In this document: in pieces, positions 1 to 8,133 of the stretch
How positions within the stretch are numbered: the stretch's first letter is position 1
How the letters are laid out: each line of letters opens with the position of its first letter
Assembly (NCBI RefSeq): GCF_040548815.1
Contig: NZ_JBEPSM010000001.1
Span: 1,054,001 to 1,118,000, forward strand
Length of the DNA stretch: 64,000 nt
Reading direction: 5' to 3'
Source of the DNA: Kaistia defluvii
Lineage (GTDB): Bacteria; Pseudomonadota; Alphaproteobacteria; Rhizobiales; Kaistiaceae
Translations under genes and position numbers: made by a program
The notes under the pieces: generated by a model
The model's input: only the letters and a program-made list of their open reading frames with translations
The model's database searches: none
What the model was told of the DNA's origin: nothing

Positions 1-390
1 CATATCCGGCCGCGCGGCGACGATCACGCCATGGGCGACAGCAATCCGCGCGCGCTGTTCACCTATCTCGCAGGCGAACTGAAGAAGCGCCGCATTGCGT
101 TCCTCTTCGTCATCGAGCGCGAGGAGCCGGACAGCCTGTTGGCCGAGATCAAGCGTGCCTTTGGCGGCGTGGTCATCGCCAATGAGCGGATGAGCAAGGC
201 CGATGCAGAACGCCTGATCGGAAATGGCACGGCCGATGCCGTCGCCTTCGGCCGCAAATATATCGCCTCGCCGGACCTGGCGAAGCGCTTCGCCATCGAT
301 GCGCCGCTGAACGAGCCCGATCCCTCGACCTTCTACACGCCCGGCCCCAAGGGCTACACAGACTATCCGGCGCTCGAAACCGTCGGCTGA
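1..390 (+). CDS. Old-yellow-enzyme family NADH:flavin oxidoreductase, C-terminal fragment
   Basis: The reading frame is open from the first base of the window, so this is the last 129 codons of a gene that begins upstream. The visible part starts with a PRGDDHAMGDSNP-like stretch and continues to the FMN-phosphate-binding end of the barrel, where ADAVAFGRKYIASPDL matches the conserved region of N-ethylmaleimide/alkene reductases. It ends with GYTDYPALE, also typical of this group. Such enzymes use FMN and NAD(P)H to reduce activated C=C bonds or nitro compounds in the cytosol. The catalytic His/Asn and Tyr residues lie upstream of the window, so substrate class cannot be refined. It converges on the DUF1868 gene with a strong hairpin between them. 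Confidence 0.85.
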   Translation, partial: HIRPRGDDHAMGDSNPRALFTYLAGELKKRRIAFLFVIEREEPDSLLAEIKRAFGGVVIANERMSKADAERLIGNGTADAVAFGRKYIASPDLAKRFAIDAPLNEPDPSTFYTPGPKGYTDYPALETVG

Positions 391-401
391 CACGTTTTCC
401 T

Positions 402-444
402 TGCCCCGCCGCCGGCCGCATCAAATAGCGCTGGCGGCGGGGCA
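402..444. repeat. 12-bp inverted repeat between convergent genes (terminator-like)
   Basis: TGCCCCGCCGCC at 402-413 is perfectly complementary to GGCGGCGGGGCA at 433-444, with a 19-base loop. It lies between the 3' ends of the reductase and the DUF1868 gene. No T-run follows on either strand, so it is not a classical intrinsic terminator, though a role in ending or protecting both transcripts is plausible. Confidence 0.55.
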
Positions 445-493
445 GGGATCCTAGGGCCGGTTCAGCCCAGCACGCGTAGCGGCTCGAAATGGT

Positions 494-1177
494 TCATGTC
501 TTCGAAGCTGCAGAAGGCAGGCAGCTCAAGCTCGAGAACCGGCGCTCCCGGGCGAGCAGGGCGCCGCAATCGTCAAACAGCGCCTCCCATTCCGGCAGGC
601 GGTCTGGGTCGAGCCAGTCGATCATGTAGGCGAGCGTGACGTGGAACACGTAGTCGTCATGGTCCGGATGGCGGTAGCCAAACACCTCGGCGAAGGCATC
701 CCGCCATGCCCGCATGCAGCACACGTCGTCATCCGTCGCCCCGGCCACGGTAAGCCCAGTCGGCACGACGTCGACAACCCGGATCCGGAACGGCCCGGCG
801 CCGGCAAAGCCCTCCAGGCGCTTGAGATAGAGGCTGGTCATCGCGCCGATCTCGGTATCGAGAGGAACATCGGCGGGCCAATAGGGCAGGCTGCGGCGAT
901 ATTCGATGATGCCCTGGAACAGCGTCATGTGCAGGCTGGATACCGGCGTGAAGGCGAGGCGGTTCGCGTCCGGCATCGCCTGCATCCGTCGCCGAACCTC
1001 CAGCACAGCTGCCTGGGACGGCGAACCCTCGACCAGATGGCAGACGACCGTATTGCCGGGCTCCGGCAGAAACGTGCCGGCCTGGTCATAGCGCTGGCCG
1101 AGATGCCGGGGCGGCAGCGGGTTCGCGTCGCCAGCGGCATAGCGGGCGAGCGACGATACGGAGGTGGTCGAGGACAT
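494..1177 (-). CDS. DUF1868 / 2H-phosphoesterase-like protein with a probable 3' frameshift
   Basis: Two H-x-T motifs, LHMTLFQG and FHVTLAYM, sit about 110 residues apart, the signature of the 2H phosphoesterase superfamily. The overall sequence fits the DUF1868 family, whose members are predicted to act on cyclic or 2'-3' phosphodiester bonds; the substrate is unknown. The start at 1177 (MSSTTSVSSL) was chosen because residues further upstream in the open frame look like non-coding translation. As read, the frame ends with an unconvincing tail (FSSLSCLPSAASKT). In another frame the same DNA encodes VLELELPAFCSFEDMNHFEP and a stop at 462-464, which looks like the expected family C-terminus. 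A single missing base near 540, in a run of C on the coding strand, would join the two. The gene is divergent from the kinase at 1463. Confidence 0.7.
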   Translation of the reverse strand: MSSTTSVSSLARYAAGDANPLPPRHLGQRYDQAGTFLPEPGNTVVCHLVEGSPSQAAVLEVRRRMQAMPDANRLAFTPVSSLHMTLFQGIIEYRRSLPYWPADVPLDTEIGAMTSLYLKRLEGFAGAGPFRIRVVDVVPTGLTVAGATDDDVCCMRAWRDAFAEVFGYRHPDHDDYVFHVTLAYMIDWLDPDRLPEWEALFDDCGALLARERRFSSLSCLPSAASKT

Positions 1178-1313
1178 GGCGGCAACCGTCGGGTCTGGCG
1201 GGAAGGCTTGCGGTCTGGACGGACCGTACGAGCGACTGCCAGTAGCGCGCGCCGATGAACCCGGCGTGACGAAGACGACACGTCTGCCTCGAAGCGGAGC
1301 AGGGCGCGAGGCC

Positions 1314-1339
1314 GGGCAGGGCGTAGACAGGCCCTGCCC
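1314..1339. repeat. GGGCAGGGC hairpin in divergent intergenic region
   Basis: GGGCAGGGC (1314-1322) and GCCCTGCCC (1331-1339) form a perfect 9-bp stem with an 8-base loop. It lies between the divergent DUF1868 and kinase genes. The same arm sequence recurs at 5115-5145 and 38765-38784, and in shortened form at 3216-3231. Confidence 0.6.
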
Positions 1340-1462
1340 AAAGAATAGAATAAGGCATTGAGAAAGAACGGTTTTCTGGCTTAAAGCTGAGGCGGGCCGA
1401 CCGGTCATGCTGCTGTCACGCAACGGCTGTATCCCGCCGATCCCGAAGTGACGGAGGCCAGC

Positions 1463-2005
1463 ATGGCACGGATCATTTTTCTGCACGGTCCTTCGAGTTC
1501 CGGGAAGTCGACCCTTGCCAGGGCGCTTCAGGACCGTATCGAGGGCCCGTTCTGGCACATTTCGATCGATCATCTGCGCGATGCCGGCGTGCTGCCGACG
1601 CGACGTTTCCAGACAGGCGAGTTCCACTGGGCCGATTGCCGGGGCTCGTTCTTCGATGGCTTTCATCGCTCGCTGAAGGCCTATGCCGACGCAGGCAACG
1701 ATCTGATCCTCGAACACATCCTGGACACAGAAGGATGGCTCGAAGAGTTGGCCGCGCTCTTCGCGCAGCATGACGTCTTCTTCGTCGGCATCCATTGTCC
1801 GCTGGAGCTGCTGGTCGCGCGAGAGGCCAGGCGGGGCGACCGGCCGATCGGTAGCGCCAGGCAGGACCACGAGACCATCCATATCGGCAAGGCCTACGAC
1901 ATCGAGCTGAACACGACAGAGGACCTCGATGCCAACGTCGAAGCGTTGCTCGCAGCCTGGCGCAGCGGTGGCCGCGCTTCGAGTTTTGGTCGAGATAGAA
2001 CCTGA
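1463..2005 (+). CDS. Chloramphenicol 3-O-phosphotransferase-like P-loop kinase
   Basis: A 180-residue protein with a Walker A motif GPSSSGKST at residues 9-17 and a conserved Asp in HISIDHLRD at about residue 36, where CPT-family enzymes have their catalytic base. The size and the DGFH...DLILEHI region fit the CPT (chloramphenicol phosphotransferase-like) family, P-loop enzymes that phosphorylate small hydroxyl compounds. Most chromosomal members have no proven link to chloramphenicol. The ATG at 1463 was preferred over an upstream GTG (1448) because GGAGG at 1453-1457 sits 5 bases before it. No operon partner is evident. Resistance function is only an inference from family. Confidence 0.75.
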   Translation: MARIIFLHGPSSSGKSTLARALQDRIEGPFWHISIDHLRDAGVLPTRRFQTGEFHWADCRGSFFDGFHRSLKAYADAGNDLILEHILDTEGWLEELAALFAQHDVFFVGIHCPLELLVAREARRGDRPIGSARQDHETIHIGKAYDIELNTTEDLDANVEALLAAWRSGGRASSFGRDRT

Positions 2006-2283
2006 GCCATATCGGCTCTGGCTGTCAGCCGGCACGGCGCAGGGCGAGGAAAGCTCATGCCGAGCGAACGACCCAACCCTCAGGGTCGGTTCAACGGCAT
2101 GGACGGCGAGGGCGACGGCGTCCCAGCCAGATCCGCCATAGACCGGGAAGACGTTCGGACCGCCACATACGCTATTCGCATAAGATATATTATGGAACCA
2201 TTCGATATAGACGGGAATGGCGGACTGGCGGGCTTTTGATGGCTTGGCCTGGGCGGCGTTGTCGCCTGCCCAGCGCATTGGCC
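2006..2283. other. Convergent intergenic stretch, no gene recognised
   Basis: This stretch lies between the 3' ends of the kinase gene and the membrane-anchored protein. Short open frames on both strands show no family resemblance. An AT-rich patch (about 2170-2210) stands out from the GC-rich surroundings, but I could not assign a promoter to a downstream gene. Confidence 0.4.
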
Positions 2284-2994
2284 TCAAGGGTTTGCGTCGT
2301 CGGCCGATGCCCAGCGTGGCGGCGTCACCAGCTTGGAAACCGTCTTGTCGCTCCAGCGCATCAGGTCATCGACGAGCTTGCCGCTCTGGGTCACGACCGT
2401 CGACGCTGCCGACTTGGCCATGCCGCCGACAGTGGTCGGCTCATGGCGCATCAGGACCGGACCGTCCATCGGCACGTCAGCCGGCGGTATGGGCTCAGCG
2501 AAGTTGCTGGACTGAACCGGATCGGTGGGCCGATCGAAGCTGGCTGGCCGCGTCATGTCGCGCGGCGCCGCGGTTCCGATCCGTGCAGGCGCCGGCTGGG
2601 CGGAGCTGGCGGCCAGCGCCTTATTGACCGTTGTTTCCCAGGACACGCATTCATCCGCCTCGCAGCGCGGCTTGGCCTCTACGGGCTTCGCCAGCGGCTT
2701 TGGCGGGATCGCCGCTACCTTCTCCGGCTTGGGTTCGGCAACGCTGCCAGCGGACGCCTCTGCGTCCGGCAGCGGATCAGCCGGCAGGATCGGTGCGGCG
2801 GCGCCTTCTTCCGGCAGGACATACATCTGCGCGGTAGCCGGTGGCGGCAGGTTGGGAAGCTGGGACCGGGTCAGCATGGCGTTGGCGACGAAGCCGGCAC
2901 ACAGGATCGCGGCAAGAGACGCCGATCCCAGCAGCGCCAGGCGCGGAATCTGCTTCAGCTTCCTTAGCGAAAACTCATCATTGAAATCGTCCAT
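2284..2994 (-). CDS. Membrane-anchored Pro/Ala-rich protein of unknown function
   Basis: About 236 residues. A short charged N-terminus (MDDFNDEFSLRKLKQIPR) is followed by one hydrophobic segment (LALLGSASLAAILCAGFVANA), then a long Pro/Ala/Glu-rich region with few predicted structured elements. This suggests a single-pass inner-membrane protein with its bulk in the periplasm. Two Cys residues lie in CEADEC near the middle. The C-terminal 60 residues (SGKLVDDLMRWSDKTVSKL) look amphipathic. Two in-frame ATGs exist at 3000 and 2994; AGAGGG just upstream fits the second better. I do not recognise a family. It is divergent from the glycoside hydrolase gene. Confidence 0.6.
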   Translation of the reverse strand: MDDFNDEFSLRKLKQIPRLALLGSASLAAILCAGFVANAMLTRSQLPNLPPPATAQMYVLPEEGAAAPILPADPLPDAEASAGSVAEPKPEKVAAIPPKPLAKPVEAKPRCEADECVSWETTVNKALAASSAQPAPARIGTAAPRDMTRPASFDRPTDPVQSSNFAEPIPPADVPMDGPVLMRHEPTTVGGMAKSAASTVVTQSGKLVDDLMRWSDKTVSKLVTPPRWASADDANP

Positions 2995-3148
2995 GACCAT
3001 CCCTCTGCTGAGGTGAATGCGATGGTGCTATTAGGCGCCTGATTCCCGGCCTCAATGGGGCGGCTTTCGGGCGATGCGGCGACCGCGGAGCGCTGATTTG
3101 GCGGCATTCGGCCATTCTGGCCGGTATTTTTGCAACTCGGACCGTCAT

Positions 3149-3177
3149 TTGACAGCCTTCTAGGGCAATCTTATCAT
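3149..3177 (+). promoter_or_regulatory. Near-consensus sigma-70 promoter of the GH2 gene
   Basis: TTGACA at 3149-3154 is followed after exactly 17 bases by TATCAT at 3172-3177. This is the best housekeeping-type promoter I could find in the window. It points toward the GH2 gene, with a leader of roughly 125 bases. Confidence 0.65.
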
Positions 3178-3192
3178 AATACCATTGGTCAT
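3178..3192. promoter_or_regulatory. Operator-like palindrome at the predicted start site
   Basis: ACCA-T-TGGT (3181-3189) is a perfect odd palindrome lying 4-12 bases after the -10 box, so it would cover the transcription start. Repressors of the GntR or LacI type often bind such sites in sugar-utilisation operons. No regulator gene is adjacent, so the binder is unknown. Confidence 0.4.
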
Positions 3193-3310
3193 GGCGATCA
3201 TCGCAGAATGGAGGAGGGCAGTCCCCTGCCCTTGGGCCATCCGGAGGTGCTTCTGACGCGCCGCCGGAGCCCGACTGCGTCCTATCGTGGTTGGAATCGG
3301 AGGAAGTTCC

Positions 3311-5134
3311 TTGGTCTACAGTACCCATCCGCGCCCGCAGATGGAGCGCGCCCGATGGCAGTCGCTCGATGGCGCCTGGCAGTTCGCTTATGACGACGCG
3401 GCTGAATGGCAGCGCCCGGATCAGCCGGATTTCACGCGCAGCATCAACGTGCCCTATGTGCCGGAATCGCCGCGCAGCGGCATTCATGACGAAGGCTTTC
3501 ATCCGGTCGTCTGGTATCGCCGCACGGTCGAACTGACCGAGGAACTGGGTGCGGCCGAGGACCTGATCCTGCATTTCGGCGCGATCGACTACGCGAGCGA
3601 CGTCTGGATCAACGGTCAGCACGCCGCCTCGCATGTTGGCGGCCACACGCCGGTGCGCGTCGCGCTCGGCGCGCTGATCCAGGGCCGCTCTTTCGAGATC
3701 GTCGTCCGCGCCGAGGATGATCCGGCCGACATGCACAAGCCGCGCGGCAAGCAGGACTGGCTGCCCGAGCCGCATGGCATCTGGTATCCGCGCACGACAG
3801 GCATCTGGCAGAGCGTCTGGATCGAACCGGTCGGCAACAGCCATGTCGATCGCCTGCACTGGACGGCCGATTTCGCCCGCTTCGAGATCCGGCTGGATGC
3901 GCGTGTCACGCAGCCGAAGGGGTGCCGCCTTCGGGTCAAGCTGTCGCTCGAGGGGCGGGTGCTCGTCGAGGACGACTATGCCGTCACCGGCAAGGATACG
4001 GGCAGGGTGATCGCCCTCCCCGATCCCGGCATCGACGACGGTCGCGCACAATATGTCTGGTCGCCGGAACATCCGCAGCTGATCGACGCCGAAGTGACGC
4101 TCGTTGATGCGGCCGGCAATGTGCTGGACACCGTCAAGAGCTACACCGCCATGCGCGGCGTCTCGACCGCCAATGGCCGCTTCGTCATGAACGGCCGGTC
4201 TTATTTCCTCCGCCTCGTGCTCGACCAGGGCTATTGGCGCGAGGGCATCATGACGGCCAGCGACGACGAGTTGCGCCGCGATGTCGAGCTCACCAAGCAG
4301 CTTGGCTTCAACGGCGTGCGCAAGCACCAGAAGATCGAGAACCCGCGCTTCCTCTACTGGGCCGACGTGCTCGGCCTGCTGGTCTGGGAAGAGATGCCGA
4401 GCGCCTACTCCTTTTCCACCGAAGCGGTCACCCGCGTCACGGCGGAATGGCAGGAAGCGATCGAGCGCGACTATTCGCATCCCTGCATCGTCACCTGGGT
4501 GCCCTTCAACGAATCCTGGGGCATTCCGGAGCTGCCACATGATGCGCGCCAGCGCAGCTACCAGCAGGCGCTTTACCACCTGACCAAGTCGCTCGATCCG
4601 TCACGCCCGGTGAGCGGCAATGATGGCTGGGAGCAGATGGCGACCGACATCTTCGCCGTGCACGATTATCATCATGATGGCGACGTGCTGGATGGCCGCT
4701 ACCGTTCCGAAGCGGCGTTCCGCAACACGCTGACGACCTTCCGCTCGGCGGGACGCGCCCTCGCCCTCGACGGTCACCCTTGGGCCAGCCAGCCGGTCAT
4801 GCTGACGGAATTCGGCGGCATCGCCTTCTTCATGGGCCAGGAAAAGGGATGGGGCTACAGCCAGGCCAAGGACGCCGACGACTTCGTCGAGCGCTATGCC
4901 GACGTGCTGCGCCCGACGACGGAATCGAGCCTGCTGGCCGGCTATTGCTACACGCAGCTGACCGATACCTATCAGGAGCAGAATGGCGTCCTGACCATGG
5001 ATCGCAAGCCCAAGGCCGACATCGCCAGCCTCCGCGCGGCCAATCTGGGCGTGCCGGTAGAGCGCCTGCCGGCCGACCCGTTTGGCTATAATGCCCGCTG
5101 GCTTGCCCGCAAGGGGGCAGGGCGGAAGGCCTAG
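3311..5134 (+). CDS. Glycoside hydrolase family 2 protein
   Basis: A 607-residue enzyme with the three-part GH2 core: an N-terminal jelly-roll sugar-binding domain (WQSLDGAWQF... to HVGGHTPVRV), an immunoglobulin-like middle domain, and a C-terminal TIM barrel. The acid/base Glu is E401 in PFNESWG and the nucleophile is E500 in LTEFGGIA, both in the canonical context. Family members cleave beta-galactosides, beta-glucuronides or beta-mannosides; the specificity here cannot be read from the sequence. No signal peptide is visible, so it should act in the cytosol on imported oligosaccharides. The TTG at 3311 was chosen because GGAGG (3299-3303) sits 7 bases upstream; a GTG at 3287 lacks a site. 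It stands alone, behind its own promoter and operator-like palindrome. Confidence 0.9.
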   Translation: MVYSTHPRPQMERARWQSLDGAWQFAYDDAAEWQRPDQPDFTRSINVPYVPESPRSGIHDEGFHPVVWYRRTVELTEELGAAEDLILHFGAIDYASDVWINGQHAASHVGGHTPVRVALGALIQGRSFEIVVRAEDDPADMHKPRGKQDWLPEPHGIWYPRTTGIWQSVWIEPVGNSHVDRLHWTADFARFEIRLDARVTQPKGCRLRVKLSLEGRVLVEDDYAVTGKDTGRVIALPDPGIDDGRAQYVWSPEHPQLIDAEVTLVDAAGNVLDTVKSYTAMRGVSTANGRFVMNGRSYFLRLVLDQGYWREGIMTASDDELRRDVELTKQLGFNGVRKHQKIENPRFLYWADVLGLLVWEEMPSAYSFSTEAVTRVTAEWQEAIERDYSHPCIVTWVPFNESWGIPELPHDARQRSYQQALYHLTKSLDPSRPVSGNDGWEQMATDIFAVHDYHHDGDVLDGRYRSEAAFRNTLTTFRSAGRALALDGHPWASQPVMLTEFGGIAFFMGQEKGWGYSQAKDADDFVERYADVLRPTTESSLLAGYCYTQLTDTYQEQNGVLTMDRKPKADIASLRAANLGVPVERLPADPFGYNARWLARKGAGRKA

Positions 5135-5145
5135 GCCCCCTGCCC
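5115..5145. repeat. GGGCAGGG...CCCTGCCC inverted repeat at the GH2 stop codon
   Basis: GGGCAGGG (5115-5122) and CCCTGCCC (5138-5145) are perfect 8-base arms separated by 15 bases, spanning the end of the GH2 gene and followed by TTT. It carries the same arm sequence as the hairpins at 1314 and 38765. Confidence 0.55.
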
Positions 5146-5164
5146 TTTACGGGTCGAACAACAG

Positions 5165-5195
5165 AAAGCCGCGGCACTCGCCGCGGCTTTCTTGT
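5165..5195. terminator. Bidirectional intrinsic terminator
   Basis: AAAGCCGCGGC (5165-5175), loop ACTC, GCCGCGGCTTT (5180-5190), then CTTGTT. An 11-bp perfect stem with A/T at its base serves both the GH2 gene and the convergent membrane-protein gene. Confidence 0.85.
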
Positions 5196-5253
5196 TGATC
5201 AGATACATAATGAAATATCGACAAGCCATTGTTTAGAAATGGCTTTATCCGTT

Positions 5254-6186
5254 TCAGTCCAGATCCTTGCGGCCGAGCTGCGTCTTTTCGAACAGCAGGA
5301 CGACGACGAGCGCGAAGGCGAACGGAATGAGCAGGTAAAGCAGCCGGAAGACGATCAGCGCCGCCAGCACATCGTTCGGATTGAGCTCGGGAAGCGCTGC
5401 AAGGAAGGTCACTTCCAGCACGCCGAGCCCACCGGGGGCATGCGAGAGCAGCGCCAGGGTGAACGAGGCGAGGAAGATGCCGAGGATGACGAGATAGCCC
5501 GGGTTTCCCGCCGCCGGGAGAGCGAAATAGATGATGGCAGCGGCGGCGGCCAGCTCGAGCGGGCCGGCCAGCATCTGGCGCGCAACGATCGGCAGGCGCG
5601 GATATTGCAGCGTGAAGCGCTTGAACTGCCATGGTGGGAAATGCCGCCACGAGCCCAGCGCGTAGAGCCCCACCAAAGCCAGCAGGACCACGCCGATGCT
5701 GAAGGAGATCCAGTCCGGCACGTCGATCAGCCGGCGCACGATATGCGGCTCGATCGTCAGCGCCAATCCGCCCATCAGCACCGTGCCGAGGGCGAAGGTG
5801 AACGAGCAGAAAACGATGAGAACGCCGATTTCCTGGCCCGTCAGCCCGCGGGTCGAATAGGCCCGGTAGCGCACCACGGCGCCGGAAATGACCGAGGCGC
5901 CGATATTGTGCGAAAGCGCGTAGGTCGTGAACGAGCAGAGCGATATGAAGAGCCAGGACACCTTCTTGCCGAGATGCAGGATGGCGATCCGGTCATACCA
6001 GGCGAGCGCCCCATAGGCGACGAGGGTGGCGCATATGGCGAGGGCCCAGTTTCCGGCGGTTATCGCGGCGAGACTGTCCGCCACTTCGGCAAAGGAAATG
6101 CGCCGAAACTCGCGATAGAGAATGTACACAGAGACGGCGACCGCGCCGATCCCGAAGACGGACCAAGCCGCGTTTCGGATTTTCAT
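5254..6186 (-). CDS. Lysylphosphatidylglycerol synthase TM-region / UPF0104 family membrane protein
   Basis: A roughly 310-residue polytopic membrane protein with about eight hydrophobic segments. It carries the family landmarks TTYALSHNIGASVISGAVVR YRAY-like region and SHAPGGLGVLE near the C-terminus, as in the transmembrane flippase part of MprF and in stand-alone UPF0104 proteins. No C-terminal synthase domain is present, so it would not make lysyl-PG itself. Stand-alone members are thought to move lipids across the inner membrane; the substrate is unknown. The ATG at 6186 (MKIRNAAW) follows a GGGAG about 10 bases upstream; the longer open frame upstream is not convincing. It lies downstream of the MBL hydrolase gene with a 131-base gap. 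Confidence 0.75.
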   Translation of the reverse strand: MKIRNAAWSVFGIGAVAVSVYILYREFRRISFAEVADSLAAITAGNWALAICATLVAYGALAWYDRIAILHLGKKVSWLFISLCSFTTYALSHNIGASVISGAVVRYRAYSTRGLTGQEIGVLIVFCSFTFALGTVLMGGLALTIEPHIVRRLIDVPDWISFSIGVVLLALVGLYALGSWRHFPPWQFKRFTLQYPRLPIVARQMLAGPLELAAAAAIIYFALPAAGNPGYLVILGIFLASFTLALLSHAPGGLGVLEVTFLAALPELNPNDVLAALIVFRLLYLLIPFAFALVVVLLFEKTQLGRKDLD

Positions 6187-6317
6187 TAAGTAGAATCTCC
6201 CTCTCGGGCGCCGGTTCCCGAGGGTCCGCCGCGTTCTGATTCCAAGAGTGGCATGTCCCTTCGGAATGGACCAGTGCAACGCCGGTCGCATCCAGAACTG
6301 AATTGCCGCATCCGGAA

Positions 6318-7157
6318 CTAGAGCTGAAAAGGAATGACCATCCCGTCATAAGCGGGCTCGACATCGCCCGGCACATAGGCCGCAAGCGCCGTATAGTCGA
6401 GGTCGCCATGCATGTGGGTCAGGATGGTCCTGCGCGGCCTCAGTCGCTCGTGCCAGGCCAGCGTGTCATCGACGCTGAAGTGGCTCGGATGCGGCCGCCA
6501 GCGCAGCGCGTCGACCATCCAGAGCTGCATGTTGGCGAAATGCGGCAGGCTCTCGTCAGGGATCGCGCTGATATCGCTGGAATAGACGAAATCGCCAATG
6601 CGGAAGCCGAGGCTGTCGATGTCGCCATGGATCTGGCGGATCGGCAGGATGTCGAGCTTGCCGCCCGGGCCGTCGATCGTGAAGCCCTCCCCGCCTTCTA
6701 TCCGCGTCCGGCCAAGGATCGGCGGATAGCTGCCGCCGGCAGGCGTGCGGAAGCAATAGCCGAACGCTTCTTCCAGTCGCTCCTGGGTGAAATCGTCCGA
6801 ATAGACAGGCACCAGCCGGTGCGTATCCAGCCACAAAGACCGCAGATCGTCGATGCCATGCGTGTGGTCGGCATGCGGATGCGTGAACAGCACCGCATCA
6901 AGTCTGTCGACCCGCGCATCGAGCAACTGGTTGCGGACATCCGGGCCGGCATCGACGAGGATGCGGGTCGGATAGGGGTGGTCACCGCGAAAGCCGTCGA
7001 TCAGGATGGACGAGCGCGTGCGCCGGTTCTTCGGTTCGGAAGGGTCGCAGGCGCCCCAGTCATTGCCGATGCGCGGCACGCCGGGCGACGCGCCACAGCC
7101 CAGCACGGTGATGCGCAGCCGATCGGCGCGCGGGGCCCCTGCTCCGCCATCAGCCAT
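6318..7157 (-). CDS. MBL-fold metallo-hydrolase (PhnP-like)
   Basis: A 279-residue metallo-beta-lactamase-fold protein. The metal-binding motif THPHADH is at residues 92-98, with later ligands in IRQIHGD, YSSDISAI and LTHMHGDLDY. The N-terminal LGCGASPGVPRIGNDWG is characteristic of the PhnP/RNase-Z-like branch, which hydrolyses phosphodiesters such as cyclic ribose phosphates. In Hyphomicrobiales this gene regularly follows tatD in the metG series, as here, where the start overlaps the tatD stop by 8 bases. The physiological substrate is unknown. Confidence 0.85.
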   Translation of the reverse strand: MADGGAGAPRADRLRITVLGCGASPGVPRIGNDWGACDPSEPKNRRTRSSILIDGFRGDHPYPTRILVDAGPDVRNQLLDARVDRLDAVLFTHPHADHTHGIDDLRSLWLDTHRLVPVYSDDFTQERLEEAFGYCFRTPAGGSYPPILGRTRIEGGEGFTIDGPGGKLDILPIRQIHGDIDSLGFRIGDFVYSSDISAIPDESLPHFANMQLWMVDALRWRPHPSHFSVDDTLAWHERLRPRRTILTHMHGDLDYTALAAYVPGDVEPAYDGMVIPFQL

Positions 7158-8004
7158 GATGCGCTGCCGCCTGGCCCGCCAGCGCGTCGCGCGGCACCTT
7201 GGTGAAGAGGCGCATGAAATTCTCCGTCGTCGCGCGCGCGATCTCCTCAGGGCTCACACCCTTGACCTCGGCCAGCACGGCGGCGGTGTCGCGGACATAG
7301 GCCGGCTCGTTGCGCTGGCCGCGATGCGGCACCGGCGCCAGATAGGGCGCGTCGGTCTCGACCAGCAGCCGATCCATCGGCACGAATTCGGCTACGTCGC
7401 GGATCGCCTGCGCGCTCTTGAAGGTCAGGATGCCGGAGAAGGAAACGTAGAGGCCGAGTTCGAGGCCGACCTTCGCCAGAGCCGCGCCGGAGGAGAAGCA
7501 GTGCAGGATGGCCGGGAAGGCCCCCTTCCCCATCTCGTCGCGCAGGATGGCGATCATGTCCTCGTCGGCGTCACGCGCGTGGATGACCAAAGGCAACTGC
7601 GTGATGCGGGCGGCGGCGATGTGGCGGCGCAGGCCCTGCGCCTGCAGCACCTTGTGTTCGGCGCCGTAGAAGTAATCGAGCCCCGCCTCGCCGATCGCGA
7701 CCACCTTGGGATGCGCCGACAGCGCGACCAGTTCCTCGGTAGTGATGTCCGGTTCTTCATGCGCGCTGTTCGGGTGCGTGCCGACCGAGCAATAGACCTC
7801 GTCATGCGCCTCGGCCAGCGCGCGGATCTTGTCGAACTGGCGAACGCGGGTGGAGATGGTGACCATGAGGCCGACGCCGGCGTCGCGCGCACGCTGCATC
7901 AGCGCCTCGCGGTCGGCATCGAAGTCAGCGAAATCGAGATGGCAGTGGCTATCGACCAGCATTCTGTTCAGGGGCTCGGCTGATTGCGTCATCGAGGATG
8001 TCAT
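7150..8004 (-). CDS. tatD: TatD-family metal-dependent deoxyribonuclease
   Basis: A 284-residue TIM-barrel amidohydrolase of the TatD family. The metal-binding HCH is in MLVDSHCHLDF (H20, H22), with further ligands in GEAGLDY, VIHARDADED, LHCFSSG and ETDAPYLAP. TatD proteins are Mg-dependent 3'-5' exonucleases linked to DNA repair and turnover. The stop overlaps the next gene, consistent with translational coupling. The start is uncertain: 8004 gives 14 extra residues, while the ATG at 7962 (MLVDSH) is the usual family start; neither has a clear ribosome-binding site. Confidence 0.88.
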   Translation of the reverse strand: MTSSMTQSAEPLNRMLVDSHCHLDFADFDADREALMQRARDAGVGLMVTISTRVRQFDKIRALAEAHDEVYCSVGTHPNSAHEEPDITTEELVALSAHPKVVAIGEAGLDYFYGAEHKVLQAQGLRRHIAAARITQLPLVIHARDADEDMIAILRDEMGKGAFPAILHCFSSGAALAKVGLELGLYVSFSGILTFKSAQAIRDVAEFVPMDRLLVETDAPYLAPVPHRGQRNEPAYVRDTAAVLAEVKGVSPEEIARATTENFMRLFTKVPRDALAGQAAAHHG

Positions 8005-8133
8005 GGCGCGAATATGGGGCGTTGGGTGCGCAGTCAGTAGCGGCTAACGGCCACGCTGTCGACCATTCTGGACAGTGGCGAGATCCCGCCTCTAGAGTGC
8101 CCTATGTGACCGCAGGCGGCCGGGGATTCGCAC

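Larger units (their letters stand above)
3001..3310. other. Divergent regulatory region ahead of the GH2 gene
   Basis: No gene is evident. It holds the promoter at 3149-3177, the palindrome ACCATTGGT at 3181-3189, and a hairpin GGGCAG-TCCC-CTGCCC at 3216-3231 (a short relative of the 1314-1339 hairpin). The last part may be the untranslated leader of the glycoside hydrolase mRNA. Confidence 0.55.

Noticed and set aside
1463..2005. Calling the CPT-like kinase a chloramphenicol resistance gene
   Set aside because: Only fold-level motifs support it; most chromosomal family members have unknown substrates.
1178..2287. N-terminal extension of the DUF1868 frame reaching 2287
   Set aside because: It runs antisense to the CPT-like kinase, lacks domain features, and the family sequence begins near 1177.
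2978..4579. A 533-codon minus-strand frame opposite the GH2 gene
   Set aside because: GH2 catalytic motifs on the plus strand are unmistakable; the antisense translation has no family features.
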